From positions 1 through 46,103 of the forward strand of contig CAVAVP010000010.1 of assembly GCA_963592135.1 (NCBI GenBank): a stretch of DNA of 46,103 nucleotides. The letters run 5' to 3'. Positions 31,640 to 40,835 of the stretch are shown here, one piece after another. Every line of letters begins with the position of its first letter. Position 1 is the first letter of the stretch. A model generated the notes under the pieces. That model was not told the DNA's origin. It was given only the letters and a program-made list of their open reading frames with translations, and ran no database searches. A program made the translations under genes and the position numbers. The DNA comes from UBA3700 sp963592135. GTDB taxonomy: Bacteria; Bacillota; Clostridia; Christensenellales; UBA3700.

Positions 31640-34246
31640 ATGTACGATATCGTAGATAGCGTTGAAAAGTTAGAACAAGTCATTGCTGGTGTTAGAGAAG
31701 CACAAAAGAAATTTGCTTCTTATACACAAGAGCAAGTAGACAAGATTTTCTTTGAAGCTGCTATGGCAGCAAATAAGGAAAGAATACCACTAGCAAAATT
31801 AGCGGTAGAAGAAACTGGTATGGGTATTGTTGAGGATAAGGTTATAAAGAACCATTATGCAGCAGAATATATTTACAACAAATATAAGAATACTCAAACT
31901 GTAGGTGTTTTTGAAGAAGATCCAGCCTATGGTATTAAAAAGCTTTATGAGCCAATAGGATTAGTTGGTGCAGTAATTCCAACAACAAATCCAACATCAA
32001 CAGCAATATTTAAAACCTTAATTTCTTTAAAAACAAGAAATGGTATTATTATCTCTCCACATCCAAGAGCTAAAAAATCTACAATAGCTGCTGCTAAAAT
32101 AGTTTTAGAAGCTGCAGTAAAAGCTGGTGCTCCAGAGGGAATTATTGGATGGATAGATATTCCATCACTTGAAATGACAAACTTGCTAATGAAAGAAGCA
32201 GATATAATTTTAGCAACAGGTGGCCCTGGAATGGTAAAAGCTGCTTATTCTTCAGGAAAGCCAGCACTTGGCGTTGGAGCTGGTAATACTCCTGCTATAA
32301 TTGATGATTCAGCAGATGTAGTTCTTGCTGTAAATTCAATTATCCATTCAAAGACTTTTGATAATGGTATGATTTGTGCATCTGAGCAATCTGTAGTTGC
32401 CTTAGATAGTGTATATGATGCAGTAAAGAAAGAATTTAAGGCTCGTGGTTGTTATTTCTTAAATGAAGAGGAAAAAGAAAAAGTTAGAAAAACAATTTTA
32501 ATAAATGGTGCATTAAATGCAAAGATAGTAGGTCAAAAGGCTCATACAATTGCAGCTCTTGCTGGCGTTGATGTTCCTGAAAAAACAAAGATATTAATAG
32601 GTGAGGTTGAATCTACGGATTTATCTGAAGAGTTTGCTCATGAAAAACTATCTCCGGTTTTAGCAATGTACAGAGCTAAAGACTTTGATGATGCTGTAGA
32701 TAAAGCAGAAACTTTGGTTTGTGATGGCGGTCATGGACATACATCTTCAATTTATATTGATACTCTTCGTGGAAAAGAAAAATTAGCAAAATTTGAAGAT
32801 AGAATGGAAACATGTAGAATCCTTGTAAATACTCCTTCATCTCATGGCGGCATTGGTGATTTATATAACTTTAAATTAGCTCCATCATTAACATTAGGCT
32901 GCGGTACATGGGGCGGTAATAGTGTTAGTGAAAACGTTGGAATTAAGCATTTATTAAATATAAAGACAGTAGCAGAAAGGAGAGAGAATATGTTGTGGTT
33001 TAGAGCACCTCAAAAGGTATATCTAAAGAAAGGATGTCTTCCAGTTGCTTTAGATGAATTAAAGAATGTTTTAGGAAAGAAGAGAGCATTTATTGTTACA
33101 GACTCATTCCTATTTAATAATGGCTATGCAAAGCCTATTATGGATAAATTAGATGAGATGGGTATTGCGTATACTACATTCTCAAATGTTGCACCAGATC
33201 CAACTCTTGCTTGCGCAAAAGAAGGAACGGCAGCTATGAACGCATTTAAGCCAGATTGTATTATTGCACTTGGTGGTGGTTCTGCTATGGATGCAGGAAA
33301 GATTATGTGGGTAATGTATGAACATCCAGAAGTTAATTTCTTAGATTTAGCTATGCGATTTATGGATATTAGAAAAAGAGTATACACATTCCCAAAAATG
33401 GGAGAGAAGGCTTACTTTATTGCAGTTCCTACATCCGCTGGTACGGGTTCTGAGGTTACTCCATTTGCTGTTATTACAGATGAACAAACAGGTGTTAAAT
33501 ATCCACTTGCAGATTATGAATTAATGCCAAATATGGCAATTGTAGATGCAGATATGATGATGAGCGCACCAAAGGGCTTAACTGCAGCTTCTGGTATTGA
33601 CGCTGTAACACACGATTTAGAGGCTTTTGCTTCAATTATGGCAACAGATTATACAGATGGCTTAGCACTTCGTTCGCTAAAGATGATTTTTGAATATTTA
33701 CCAAGAGCATATGAAGATGGCTTACATGATGCTGTAGCTCGTGAAAAGATGGCTAATGCAGCAAATATGGCAGGTATGGCTTTTGCTAATGCATTCTTAG
33801 GTGTATGTCACTCTATGGCACATAAACTTGGTGCTTTCCATCATTTACCACATGGTGTAGCTAATGCTTTAATGATTGATGAAGTTTTAAGATTTAATGC
33901 AGATCCTGTTCCAACAAAGATGGGAACATTCTCTCAATATCAATATCCACATACACTAGAAAGATATTGTGAAGTTGCAGATTACTTAGGTGTTAAAGGT
34001 AAAACAAATGAAGAAAAGCTTGAGAATTTAATTGCTAAGATTGATGAATTAAAAGAAAAGATTGGCATTAAGAAAACAATAAAAGATTATGGTATTGATG
34101 AAAAAGATTTCTTAGACAGATTAGATGCCATGGTAGAGCAAGCATTTGATGATCAATGCACAGGAGCAAATCCTAGATATCCATTAATGAGTGAAATTAA
34201 GCAAATGTACTTAAATGCTTATTATGGAACACATGAAAAAGTTTAA
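31640..34246 (+). CDS. adhE: Bifunctional acetaldehyde-CoA/alcohol dehydrogenase
   Basis: An 868-residue AdhE that reduces acetyl-CoA to acetaldehyde and then ethanol with NADH, a fermentative route of anaerobes. The N-terminal CoA-acylating aldehyde dehydrogenase domain (about 1-440) has VGAVIPTTNPTSTAIFK, GVGAGNTPA and the catalytic Cys in NGMICASEQS. The C-terminal iron-dependent alcohol dehydrogenase domain (about 450-868) has IALGGGSAMDAGK, PTSAGTGSEVTPFAVI and the metal ligands in GIDAVTHDLEA and CHSMAHKLGAFHHLPHG. An AAAGGAG site precedes the ATG. It is monocistronic, between its own promoter and a terminator. The family forms large filaments called spirosomes. Confidence 0.97.
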   Translation: MYDIVDSVEKLEQVIAGVREAQKKFASYTQEQVDKIFFEAAMAANKERIPLAKLAVEETGMGIVEDKVIKNHYAAEYIYNKYKNTQTVGVFEEDPAYGIKKLYEPIGLVGAVIPTTNPTSTAIFKTLISLKTRNGIIISPHPRAKKSTIAAAKIVLEAAVKAGAPEGIIGWIDIPSLEMTNLLMKEADIILATGGPGMVKAAYSSGKPALGVGAGNTPAIIDDSADVVLAVNSIIHSKTFDNGMICASEQSVVALDSVYDAVKKEFKARGCYFLNEEEKEKVRKTILINGALNAKIVGQKAHTIAALAGVDVPEKTKILIGEVESTDLSEEFAHEKLSPVLAMYRAKDFDDAVDKAETLVCDGGHGHTSSIYIDTLRGKEKLAKFEDRMETCRILVNTPSSHGGIGDLYNFKLAPSLTLGCGTWGGNSVSENVGIKHLLNIKTVAERRENMLWFRAPQKVYLKKGCLPVALDELKNVLGKKRAFIVTDSFLFNNGYAKPIMDKLDEMGIAYTTFSNVAPDPTLACAKEGTAAMNAFKPDCIIALGGGSAMDAGKIMWVMYEHPEVNFLDLAMRFMDIRKRVYTFPKMGEKAYFIAVPTSAGTGSEVTPFAVITDEQTGVKYPLADYELMPNMAIVDADMMMSAPKGLTAASGIDAVTHDLEAFASIMATDYTDGLALRSLKMIFEYLPRAYEDGLHDAVAREKMANAANMAGMAFANAFLGVCHSMAHKLGAFHHLPHGVANALMIDEVLRFNADPVPTKMGTFSQYQYPHTLERYCEVADYLGVKGKTNEEKLENLIAKIDELKEKIGIKKTIKDYGIDEKDFLDRLDAMVEQAFDDQCTGANPRYPLMSEIKQMYLNAYYGTHEKV

Positions 34247-34271
34247 TTAATATAAATAAACATACAATAAA

Positions 34272-34307
34272 AGGAAGTGAGCCATAACATTTGACTCACT
34301 TCTTTTT
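34272..34307 (+). terminator. Intrinsic terminator of adhE
   Basis: GAAGTGAG (34274-34281) and CTCACTTC (34295-34302) form a perfect 8-bp stem with a T tract at 34303-34307. Confidence 0.85.
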
Positions 34308-34412
34308 ATATATTTGTAGATTGTAATGCTGAACTAATTTTTGTGAATTTTGTAAGTTTTATATTATTAAATATTGTATAATGATAAAAATAAAGTCTGG
34401 GATAGTGAAAAA

Positions 34413-35075
34413 ATGAATAAATCTAGAATAGTAAATATTACTGCACTTGCTATTAATTCTATAATTGTAATTTTAGTTTTTTATGCTATATGTTCAATGC
34501 TTATTGGTGGAATTACTGGTAATATGACATCAGGAGCAGAAACTTTTAGATACTTTACCAACTTATCTAATATATTAGTTGGATTTATGACAATGCTTAT
34601 GATTCCTTTTAATATAAATAGTATTATTAGTGGCAAAAGTGAAGCACCTTTATGGGCAATATTATGCCAATTTATAGGAACAGTAGCTATAAGTGTAACA
34701 TTCTTAACATGCGTATGTTTTTTAGGGCCTATGCAAGGATTTTCTATGATATTTGCAGGACCATGTTTATATTTACATGGAATAGTTCCAGTTCTTTCAA
34801 TAGTTTCAACATGTTTTTTATCCACAGAGAAAAAAATACCATTAAAACTTGTACCTTTAGGTTTACTTTCAACCTTTCTTTATAGCATAGTATACGTAAT
34901 AACTGTAGTTATATTAAAAGTTTGGCCAGATTTTTATGGATTTACTTTTGGTGGAAAAATGTGGGCAGTACCAATTTCTCTTATAGTTATGTATACTGCT
35001 ACACTAGGAATTTCTTACGGATTTTATTTTATACAAAATAGTATTTATAAGAAGGTTTTTAAAAGTTTAGAATAA
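34413..35075 (+). CDS. Pr6Pr/FAR-17a-AIG1-like integral membrane protein
   Basis: A 220-residue membrane protein with about six hydrophobic segments. The motif AETFRYFTNLSNILVGF, the HGIVPVLSIVS segment and the even spacing of helices resemble the Pr6Pr family, which is related to FAR-17a/AIG1 proteins. The function in bacteria is unknown. The frame opens upstream at a TTG (34374), but a TATAAT (34377-34382) lies within that extension, so the ATG at 34413 is the likelier start. No clear Shine-Dalgarno site is present. It is a single gene between adhE and the APH-like kinase. A CAAGAAT/ATTCTTG hairpin (35121-35144) follows it. Confidence 0.75.
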   Translation: MNKSRIVNITALAINSIIVILVFYAICSMLIGGITGNMTSGAETFRYFTNLSNILVGFMTMLMIPFNINSIISGKSEAPLWAILCQFIGTVAISVTFLTCVCFLGPMQGFSMIFAGPCLYLHGIVPVLSIVSTCFLSTEKKIPLKLVPLGLLSTFLYSIVYVITVVILKVWPDFYGFTFGGKMWAVPISLIVMYTATLGISYGFYFIQNSIYKKVFKSLE

Positions 35076-35207
35076 ATAAAATCAATCATAGTACTTGCAT
35101 GGTAAATATATGAATATATACAAGAATCTTTTCATTAAATTCTTGTGTATTTAAATTAAGTGGAATTTAGTTTATAATATAGATAGTAAACGATAAGGGG
35201 GGAACTT

Positions 35208-35957
35208 ATGAGTTTAGGAAAAATTATTGCGGAACGCAAAAACAAAAAAATTTATGTAGATGGAGATAAGGTTATAAAAGTCTTTGATCCAGAGTTTTCA
35301 AAAGCTGATGTTTTAAATGAGGCCTTAAATCAAGCAAGAGTTGAAAGTACAGATCTTCATATACCAAAACTTATTAATGTAGGAAAGGTTGAAGATAAAT
35401 GGACTATAACAATGGACTACATAGAGGGTAAGACATTAGAACAAATAATGAAAGAAGATTCTAAGAATCTAGATAAACATTTAGAATTCTTTGTAGACTT
35501 GCAAATGACGGTTCATGCGCAAAAAGCACCACTTTTAAATAAAATTACCGATAAAATGAAGAGAAAAATTTCTGAATCACCAATTGATGAAGAAACTAAA
35601 TATAATCTTCATACGAGATTAAATGGGATGCCAAAACATAGTAAAGTATGTCATGGTGACTTTAATCCAAGTAATATCATTATTTCTAAAGATGGAACTC
35701 CATATATTATAGACTGGTCGCATGCGACTCAAGGAAATGCATCTGCTGATGTTGCTCGTAGTTATTTATTATTTTCTTTAAATTATTCTAAAGAAATTGC
35801 AGATAAATATTTAGACTTATTTGCTAAAAAGAGTAATACAGAGAAACAATACATTTTAAAATGGATACCAATTGTTGCAGCATCACAACTAGTTAAAGGT
35901 AAAGAAAACGAAAGAGAATTCTTACTTCGTTGGACAGATGTGGTAGAGTACGAATAA
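35208..35957 (+). CDS. Aminoglycoside-phosphotransferase-fold small-molecule kinase
   Basis: A 249-residue APH/ChoK-like kinase. The N-lobe holds a Lys (VIKVF) and the helix C Glu, and MDYIEGKTLEQIM is the hinge region. The catalytic loop is CHGDFNPSNIII and the metal-binding motif is YIIDWSHATQGNASADVARSYLL. The family phosphorylates many hydroxylated metabolites as well as antibiotics, so substrate and any link to resistance cannot be inferred. An AAGGGGGG site precedes the ATG, and a TATAAT lies at 35173-35178. It is monocistronic and ends at a strong terminator. Confidence 0.85.
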   Translation: MSLGKIIAERKNKKIYVDGDKVIKVFDPEFSKADVLNEALNQARVESTDLHIPKLINVGKVEDKWTITMDYIEGKTLEQIMKEDSKNLDKHLEFFVDLQMTVHAQKAPLLNKITDKMKRKISESPIDEETKYNLHTRLNGMPKHSKVCHGDFNPSNIIISKDGTPYIIDWSHATQGNASADVARSYLLFSLNYSKEIADKYLDLFAKKSNTEKQYILKWIPIVAASQLVKGKENEREFLLRWTDVVEYE

Positions 35958-35978
35958 AAAGAGTTAAAATCTCTTAGG

Positions 35979-36013
35979 TGACTGGTAATTCATATTGCCA
36001 GTCATTTTTATTT
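35979..36013 (+). terminator. Intrinsic terminator of the APH-fold kinase gene
   Basis: TGACTGG (35979-35985) pairs with CCAGTCA (35998-36004), extended inward by AAT/ATT, and a T-rich tail follows. Confidence 0.85.
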
Positions 36014-36057
36014 ACGACAAAATAAATTTTTAATGCAGTAAATGGTTTTAATAAGGA

Positions 36058-36623
36058 TTATTCAAATATTTTCCAATGGCCAAATTTTATTTTTTTAGGA
36101 TTATATGGATGTTCATCAAGCATTTTTTCCATCCATATCATGTCGTACCATTTATTAAATTTAAAACCGCTATTATGAAAAGTTCCAATAAGTGAATACC
36201 CTATTTTTTTGATGAAATAAAAAACTATCTATTGTTAAGTTAGAATCATTATCTTTAGGGTAGGCAATACAGGCATTTAAATTTAAAATCCCCATGTCTT
36301 TTAAAGAAAGTTCAGGGCTATTATAAAGCACTTCCTATCTTATGCTTAGTGTATCCTTCCTTTATATAAATTGTGACTTCTACTGACCAGTCGTATGCTT
36401 GTCTATTTTTAAAAGTATTTGCATATGCATATCCTAGAATTTGATTATTTTCATCCACAGCTTTTATATAAGGATATTTGTTGCTTATGCTTTTTATTCT
36501 TCTTTCAAATTCTTTTACTGTAGGAACTTTAGTTTCAAATGAAATAGCAGTATTTAATATATAAGGGGAATAAATACTTAGTAGCTCATTGGCGTCGTTT
36601 ATAGAGACTTTTTCTATTTTCAT
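36058..36623 (-). pseudogene. Frameshifted GNAT acetyltransferase (phosphinothricin acetyltransferase type)
   Basis: The intact first 100 codons (36321-36623) encode a GNAT N-terminus (KIEKVSINDANELLSIYSPYI, ISFETKVPTVKEFERRI, ILGYAYANTFKNRQAYDWSVEVTIYI) and stop at the acetyl-CoA loop. The rest is still readable in other frames: SLKDMGILNLNACIAYPK to about 36210, then after a poly-A tract KIGYSLIGTFHNSGFKFNKW and YDMIWMEKML ending at 36058. Two frameshifts, near 36320 and 36205, therefore break an otherwise full-length gene of about 185 codons. The conservation of all segments suggests recent decay or sequence errors. Confidence 0.85.
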
Positions 36624-36653
36624 ATATTTTTCCTTGATATTTAATTTGTTGCT

Positions 36654-36687
36654 TAAAAAAAGCCTCTCAATTAGCTGAGAGGCTTTT
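36654..36687 (-). terminator. Intrinsic terminator of the large surface lipoprotein gene
   Basis: GCCTCTCA (36662-36669) and TGAGAGGC (36676-36683) are extended by AAAA/TTTT to a 12-bp stem with an ATTAGC loop. A run of A on the plus strand (36655-36661) gives the minus-strand transcript a U7 tail. Confidence 0.92.
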
Positions 36688-36693
36688 GATTAA

Positions 36694-39600
36694 TTAGTCT
36701 TTAAATTTATCTCTTGAATTATCGTTGCTTGTAGAAGCTTTTGACTTCTTAAATGTCTTTTTCTTCTTTGGAGCATATTTCTTGATAAAGTAGATTATAA
36801 GAACGATAACTATAATTCCACCGATTGTGCCTGATGTAATATATAACCATAGTAGATTATTCTTTTTTGTTTCTTCGGTGTCTTCCTCTTCTTCTTCCTC
36901 TTCTTCCTCTTCAGCTGAAGCATCTTCAGAAGTGTATTTAATCTTATAGTTATTTTTAACAACGTCGCTATAAGTATGATCTTCTTTAGCAGCATAATCT
37001 TCATCTTTAGCTGCAGCAGTGAAGTCAGCTTCCGTCATTTCTTGAGCTAAGAAGTTATCCATGAATAAATAACCTGTTGCCCAATAAGAAACATTCTTAC
37101 CACCAACTGACATTGTTAATGTTGCTGAAACTGAATCAGTGATTTCGTCATCAAGAGCAATATACCAAGTATAAGTTGTCCATGTTGTATTATCTACTAT
37201 TCTTGCTTTAGCTAAGTTATATTCTTCTAATTCTTCAGTTGTAGCAGTTGAACTTACTTCTTTTTCTGTTGCTTTACCGAAAGAGTATGATTTGTTATTA
37301 ACTTTTAATGTTAGTGTAGCTGAATCAATTAAGTTTTTATTCTTATATGAATCATAATCACTGTCATCTTTATCAACATCAGCTTCTGTTATGTACTTAA
37401 TATCTTTTGTTAAGACATTAATAGATACTTTGTAATATTTTCCAGCTTCAAGAGTAATTGAAGATGAAGAATATGAATAAGTTGTTAATTCTTTATTATA
37501 GATAACAAGAACACTATCACCAACATCATCCTTTACAGGATCTGTCCCAAAAATAGTTTTAGCAATTGCATCTTTATCTGCATCAATATCTAATAAATCC
37601 CAGTTTCCGTTTACTTGGTTAAAGATACCTGCTGCTAAATCATCATCATCGCTTGAGGATGAAGAATCTACTTTAGCTCCTGTCCAGTTAGATGGAGTAA
37701 ATAGAGATGTAGTGCTTGAAGAATAGTTATCCATTGTGTCTGTATACCATTCATTCTTTGTCGTTCTCTTTGTAATTAAATCCTTATCAGATTCTGCCAT
37801 AGCGTTATATACATCTTCATTAATTGAAGAGTAGGTAGCCATAGTAAAGAATGCAGTAGCTGTTGTTGCGGCTGTATTAGCAGGAGAGCCAGCATATAAA
37901 GTAACTGTAATTGTTTGAGATACAAAACCAGTCTTAATTAGATATAAATATTGATTCCATGTTGTACCAACGTTTGATGCTAAATAAGTTGTTAAACCTT
38001 GGTTATTTTCTGTAGCGCCAGATGGTGCAACATTAATAGAGAAGGCTCCTTCTGTTACTCTTGCATAAACGCTAACTAAATAGTAAGAATTAGCGCTTAA
38101 TGATATTGTTGTAGATTTATATCCTAAAGACTTAACATTATTTGCATGAATCATTAAGATATTAGGATTCTTTTCTGTATCGTAACTTGGATCTAAACCT
38201 TCTGTAACTGAACTTGCAATATAAGTTGACATATCAGCATAGTCGTTAATAGATACAGCACCAGCAACTGATGTGCCACCTTTTTGTGTTAAAACTGAAT
38301 CGTCAGTAATAGTCCAAGATGATGGAACAGCTGTTCCTACTAGTTTGCCATCATTATCCCAAGCAGAGCCTGTTGTGTATAATGAGTTAGTTGAAGCAGT
38401 GTCAATGTTTGTGAAATATCCGTTTGAAGAAATTCCGTCGCTTGATGATGAACTAAACGTATAAGAATATACTGTAGTTCCTGTTGTGGCAGCCTTAAAT
38501 GTATCATAATCAATATCTAGAATTTTTAAGTTAGCAATAGATAATTTACCAGCAACTAATGTTGAATCAACAGTAGATGATGTTCCCGTACCGAACTCAA
38601 TATCTAAACTTAAATACTTTGTATTAATAGCATCGCCTAAAATGTAAGCACAGAATCTTGTATAACCATTATTGTTTTCTAAGATATAATCCTCTAAGTT
38701 TTCAGAGTTAACTGAAATTGTGATAGCAGTGGTCTTTGAACTATCATATTTAGAAGCATAGTCAGGATCAAATACGCTAAACTTGATTGTTGCATTTGAA
38801 GAAGAAACAACATTTTCAGTCTTTGCATAGAATGAAATTAAATATGCTTTATTAGGAGCAATCTTAATTAGTTCCTTATTAGTTAAATCGACAGTGTCAG
38901 CGTCTTTAGCAGTTTTTGTAATTGTAGACATAGAGAAAGCTGTTGCACGAGAATTTGTAATATTTAGTGCTTCAACTGATGTGCTAGCAATTTCTGCTGT
39001 GCTAACTTCTGTTGTTGTATATTTTGCAGTTCCATCACTATTTAAGAAAGCATCTTCATATAAAGTAGAGGATAATTTGTTTAAAGCGATAGGAGTTGCA
39101 GATGTTTCATCTGTATAGAATGACTTCTTTAATGATGCATCAGCAGCAGTATATGTTGCTTCATCAATTTCCTCATAAGTTAAACAATCAAAGAAGGCAA
39201 GACCGCAAGCAAGCGTTGTAGATTCCTTACCACCTTGTCCTAAACCTAATTCAATATCAAAACTATTTTCTTCATATTGGTTTCCATATAAGTACATAGA
39301 AATAGCTTCCCATGCCCCTGATGTGTCTACTGGAACTTCTATATATGTATCAGAACCATTTTTAATTCTTACGAATGCAGAACCTTTTGTTAAATATGTT
39401 TTTGCATAAACTGTAACTTTATAATATTTACCAACTTCTACAACCATAGAATCATTGCTTGTATAAGAATAAGCTGTATCTTGTTTGTTGTAGATATAAA
39501 GCATTCTATCGCCTAAATCATCAGTTACACTTGTTATATCATCGCTAACTTTAGTTACAGTAGAAGTAATTGAATTAAATGAATAACTTCCTTTAGATGC

Positions 39601-40536
39601 AGATATATCTAATATACCTTTTTCAAGATATGAAGATCCTGATGGGGCAGATGTGGCACCAGAGCCAGCAGCTCCTGTAAATTGAGAAGGAGTATATGGA
39701 AGTGATGCAGTTGATGAAACATAGTTAAAGTTATGATCTGGTTGATTCATATCATACTTTGCAACTGTGTTAGATGCTGTAACTTCATTATATTGTTCAG
39801 CAGCTGTTTTGCCACCTTCAATATCTTCAAGTTTTGTTAAAGATACTGAATCAAAGAAGGCATAACCTGAAGTCATATGTCCTGTTGTTTTATTTCCATC
39901 ACCAAGTCCTAAAGATAATGTAATTGAAGAACTTTCTGATGATCCTTTTAAATATACATCATATTCTTGCCATCCAGCATTTTTTGTAGGATCTGTTTGA
40001 ATGGCAGTAAAAGCAACATATGCATCGCCTGTAACATATGCATAAGCACCGATTTCTGTATCTGTTTCGCTGCCTGAAATGTTAGATGTTTTTACGTAGA
40101 ACTTTAAAACATAATATGAGTTTTTATCTATTGTTGCTGATGATGATTTATAGTAATAAGCAGTAGCGGTTTTGTTATAAATCATTAAGATTTTATTGTC
40201 ATCTCCAACCTTGCTTGGATTACCATTATAGTCATAATCGCTATTTGACATTTTACTTACATCAATAACACCGGCTTTTTCTACATCTGGTGTTTTAGTA
40301 GAAGAAGATGTGCTTCCTGCTGTACCTGTCCAATCTTCTGGAGATTGTGGATAAGAAGCTGTAGAATCTGATACAAAATTGAAATTACCATTAGTAAATA
40401 ATAACTCAGATTCGTCAATGTCTTCGTCTGTTGTTGTGTCCTCATCCTTGTTAGAACATGCAAATGCACAAATAGTCATGCAAATGCAAAGTACTACTAC
40501 AATTAGAGAATAAAGAATTCTTTTTTTCTTTTCCAT
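36694..40536 (-). CDS. Large surface lipoprotein with five repeat domains and a C-terminal membrane anchor
   Basis: A 1280-residue exported protein. The signal peptide ends at AFAC with the putative lipidated C27. Five domains of about 220 residues follow. Each shares a start like NFNFVSDSTASYPQSPEDWTG, a middle like ILMIYNKTATAYYY followed by YYVLKFYVKT, and an end like GYAFFDSVSLTKL. They are rich in Ser, Thr and Tyr and predicted to be beta sandwiches resembling carbohydrate-binding modules. A poly-Glu tract (about 1200-1212), a membrane helix (LYITSGTIGGIIVIVLIIYF) and a Lys-rich cytosolic tail end the protein. There is no catalytic domain or LPXTG. The likely role is glycan or surface binding. 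An AGGTGG site precedes the ATG. Confidence 0.85.
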   Translation of the reverse strand: MEKKKRILYSLIVVVLCICMTICAFACSNKDEDTTTDEDIDESELLFTNGNFNFVSDSTASYPQSPEDWTGTAGSTSSSTKTPDVEKAGVIDVSKMSNSDYDYNGNPSKVGDDNKILMIYNKTATAYYYKSSSATIDKNSYYVLKFYVKTSNISGSETDTEIGAYAYVTGDAYVAFTAIQTDPTKNAGWQEYDVYLKGSSESSSITLSLGLGDGNKTTGHMTSGYAFFDSVSLTKLEDIEGGKTAAEQYNEVTASNTVAKYDMNQPDHNFNYVSSTASLPYTPSQFTGAAGSGATSAPSGSSYLEKGILDISASKGSYSFNSITSTVTKVSDDITSVTDDLGDRMLYIYNKQDTAYSYTSNDSMVVEVGKYYKVTVYAKTYLTKGSAFVRIKNGSDTYIEVPVDTSGAWEAISMYLYGNQYEENSFDIELGLGQGGKESTTLACGLAFFDCLTYEEIDEATYTAADASLKKSFYTDETSATPIALNKLSSTLYEDAFLNSDGTAKYTTTEVSTAEIASTSVEALNITNSRATAFSMSTITKTAKDADTVDLTNKELIKIAPNKAYLISFYAKTENVVSSSNATIKFSVFDPDYASKYDSSKTTAITISVNSENLEDYILENNNGYTRFCAYILGDAINTKYLSLDIEFGTGTSSTVDSTLVAGKLSIANLKILDIDYDTFKAATTGTTVYSYTFSSSSSDGISSNGYFTNIDTASTNSLYTTGSAWDNDGKLVGTAVPSSWTITDDSVLTQKGGTSVAGAVSINDYADMSTYIASSVTEGLDPSYDTEKNPNILMIHANNVKSLGYKSTTISLSANSYYLVSVYARVTEGAFSINVAPSGATENNQGLTTYLASNVGTTWNQYLYLIKTGFVSQTITVTLYAGSPANTAATTATAFFTMATYSSINEDVYNAMAESDKDLITKRTTKNEWYTDTMDNYSSSTTSLFTPSNWTGAKVDSSSSSDDDDLAAGIFNQVNGNWDLLDIDADKDAIAKTIFGTDPVKDDVGDSVLVIYNKELTTYSYSSSSITLEAGKYYKVSINVLTKDIKYITEADVDKDDSDYDSYKNKNLIDSATLTLKVNNKSYSFGKATEKEVSSTATTEELEEYNLAKARIVDNTTWTTYTWYIALDDEITDSVSATLTMSVGGKNVSYWATGYLFMDNFLAQEMTEADFTAAAKDEDYAAKEDHTYSDVVKNNYKIKYTSEDASAEEEEEEEEEEDTEETKKNNLLWLYITSGTIGGIIVIVLIIYFIKKYAPKKKKTFKKSKASTSNDNSRDKFKD

Positions 40537-40590
40537 TTGACCACCTAAATATTTAATATATTTTCTTTATTTATAAAATAAATCTTTTTA

Positions 40591-40619
40591 ATTATATACA
40601 ATGAATACTTAAAACGCAA
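40591..40619 (-). promoter_or_regulatory. Promoter of the large surface lipoprotein gene
   Basis: On the minus strand TTGCGT (40614-40619) and TATAAT (40591-40596) are 17 nt apart, giving a leader of about 48 nt with an AGGTGG ribosome binding site. Confidence 0.7.
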
Positions 40620-40642
40620 TAAAAGAAGTTAAATTACACTAT

Positions 40643-40721
40643 AAAAAACCAATTTTAGAAAAGTTAAAGTGAAAATTACTAAAAAAGTAATATAAAACCA
40701 TAAATTTCCACTTAAAATTGG
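40643..40721 (-). terminator. Long hairpin terminator downstream of ttcA
   Basis: CCAATTTTA (40649-40657) and TAAAATTGG (40713-40721) form the outer stem. AAGTG/CACTT pairs and a small ATTACT/AGTAAT hairpin nest inside. On the minus strand the outer stem runs into U6 (40643-40648). The 73-nt span is unusual for a simple terminator and may be an attenuator-like or other structured RNA. Nothing else was seen in the 299-bp gap apart from the lipoprotein promoter. Confidence 0.6.
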
Positions 40722-40835
40722 CTCTTCCAGAAAATTTTTTTTAAAAGGGATAGAGTAAAAAGGCGAAGAAAAATCAAAAAGTGTAAATAAACGCTTTGAA
40801 TTTTAAAAAAGATTTTACATAAATTAAGCTTAGTT

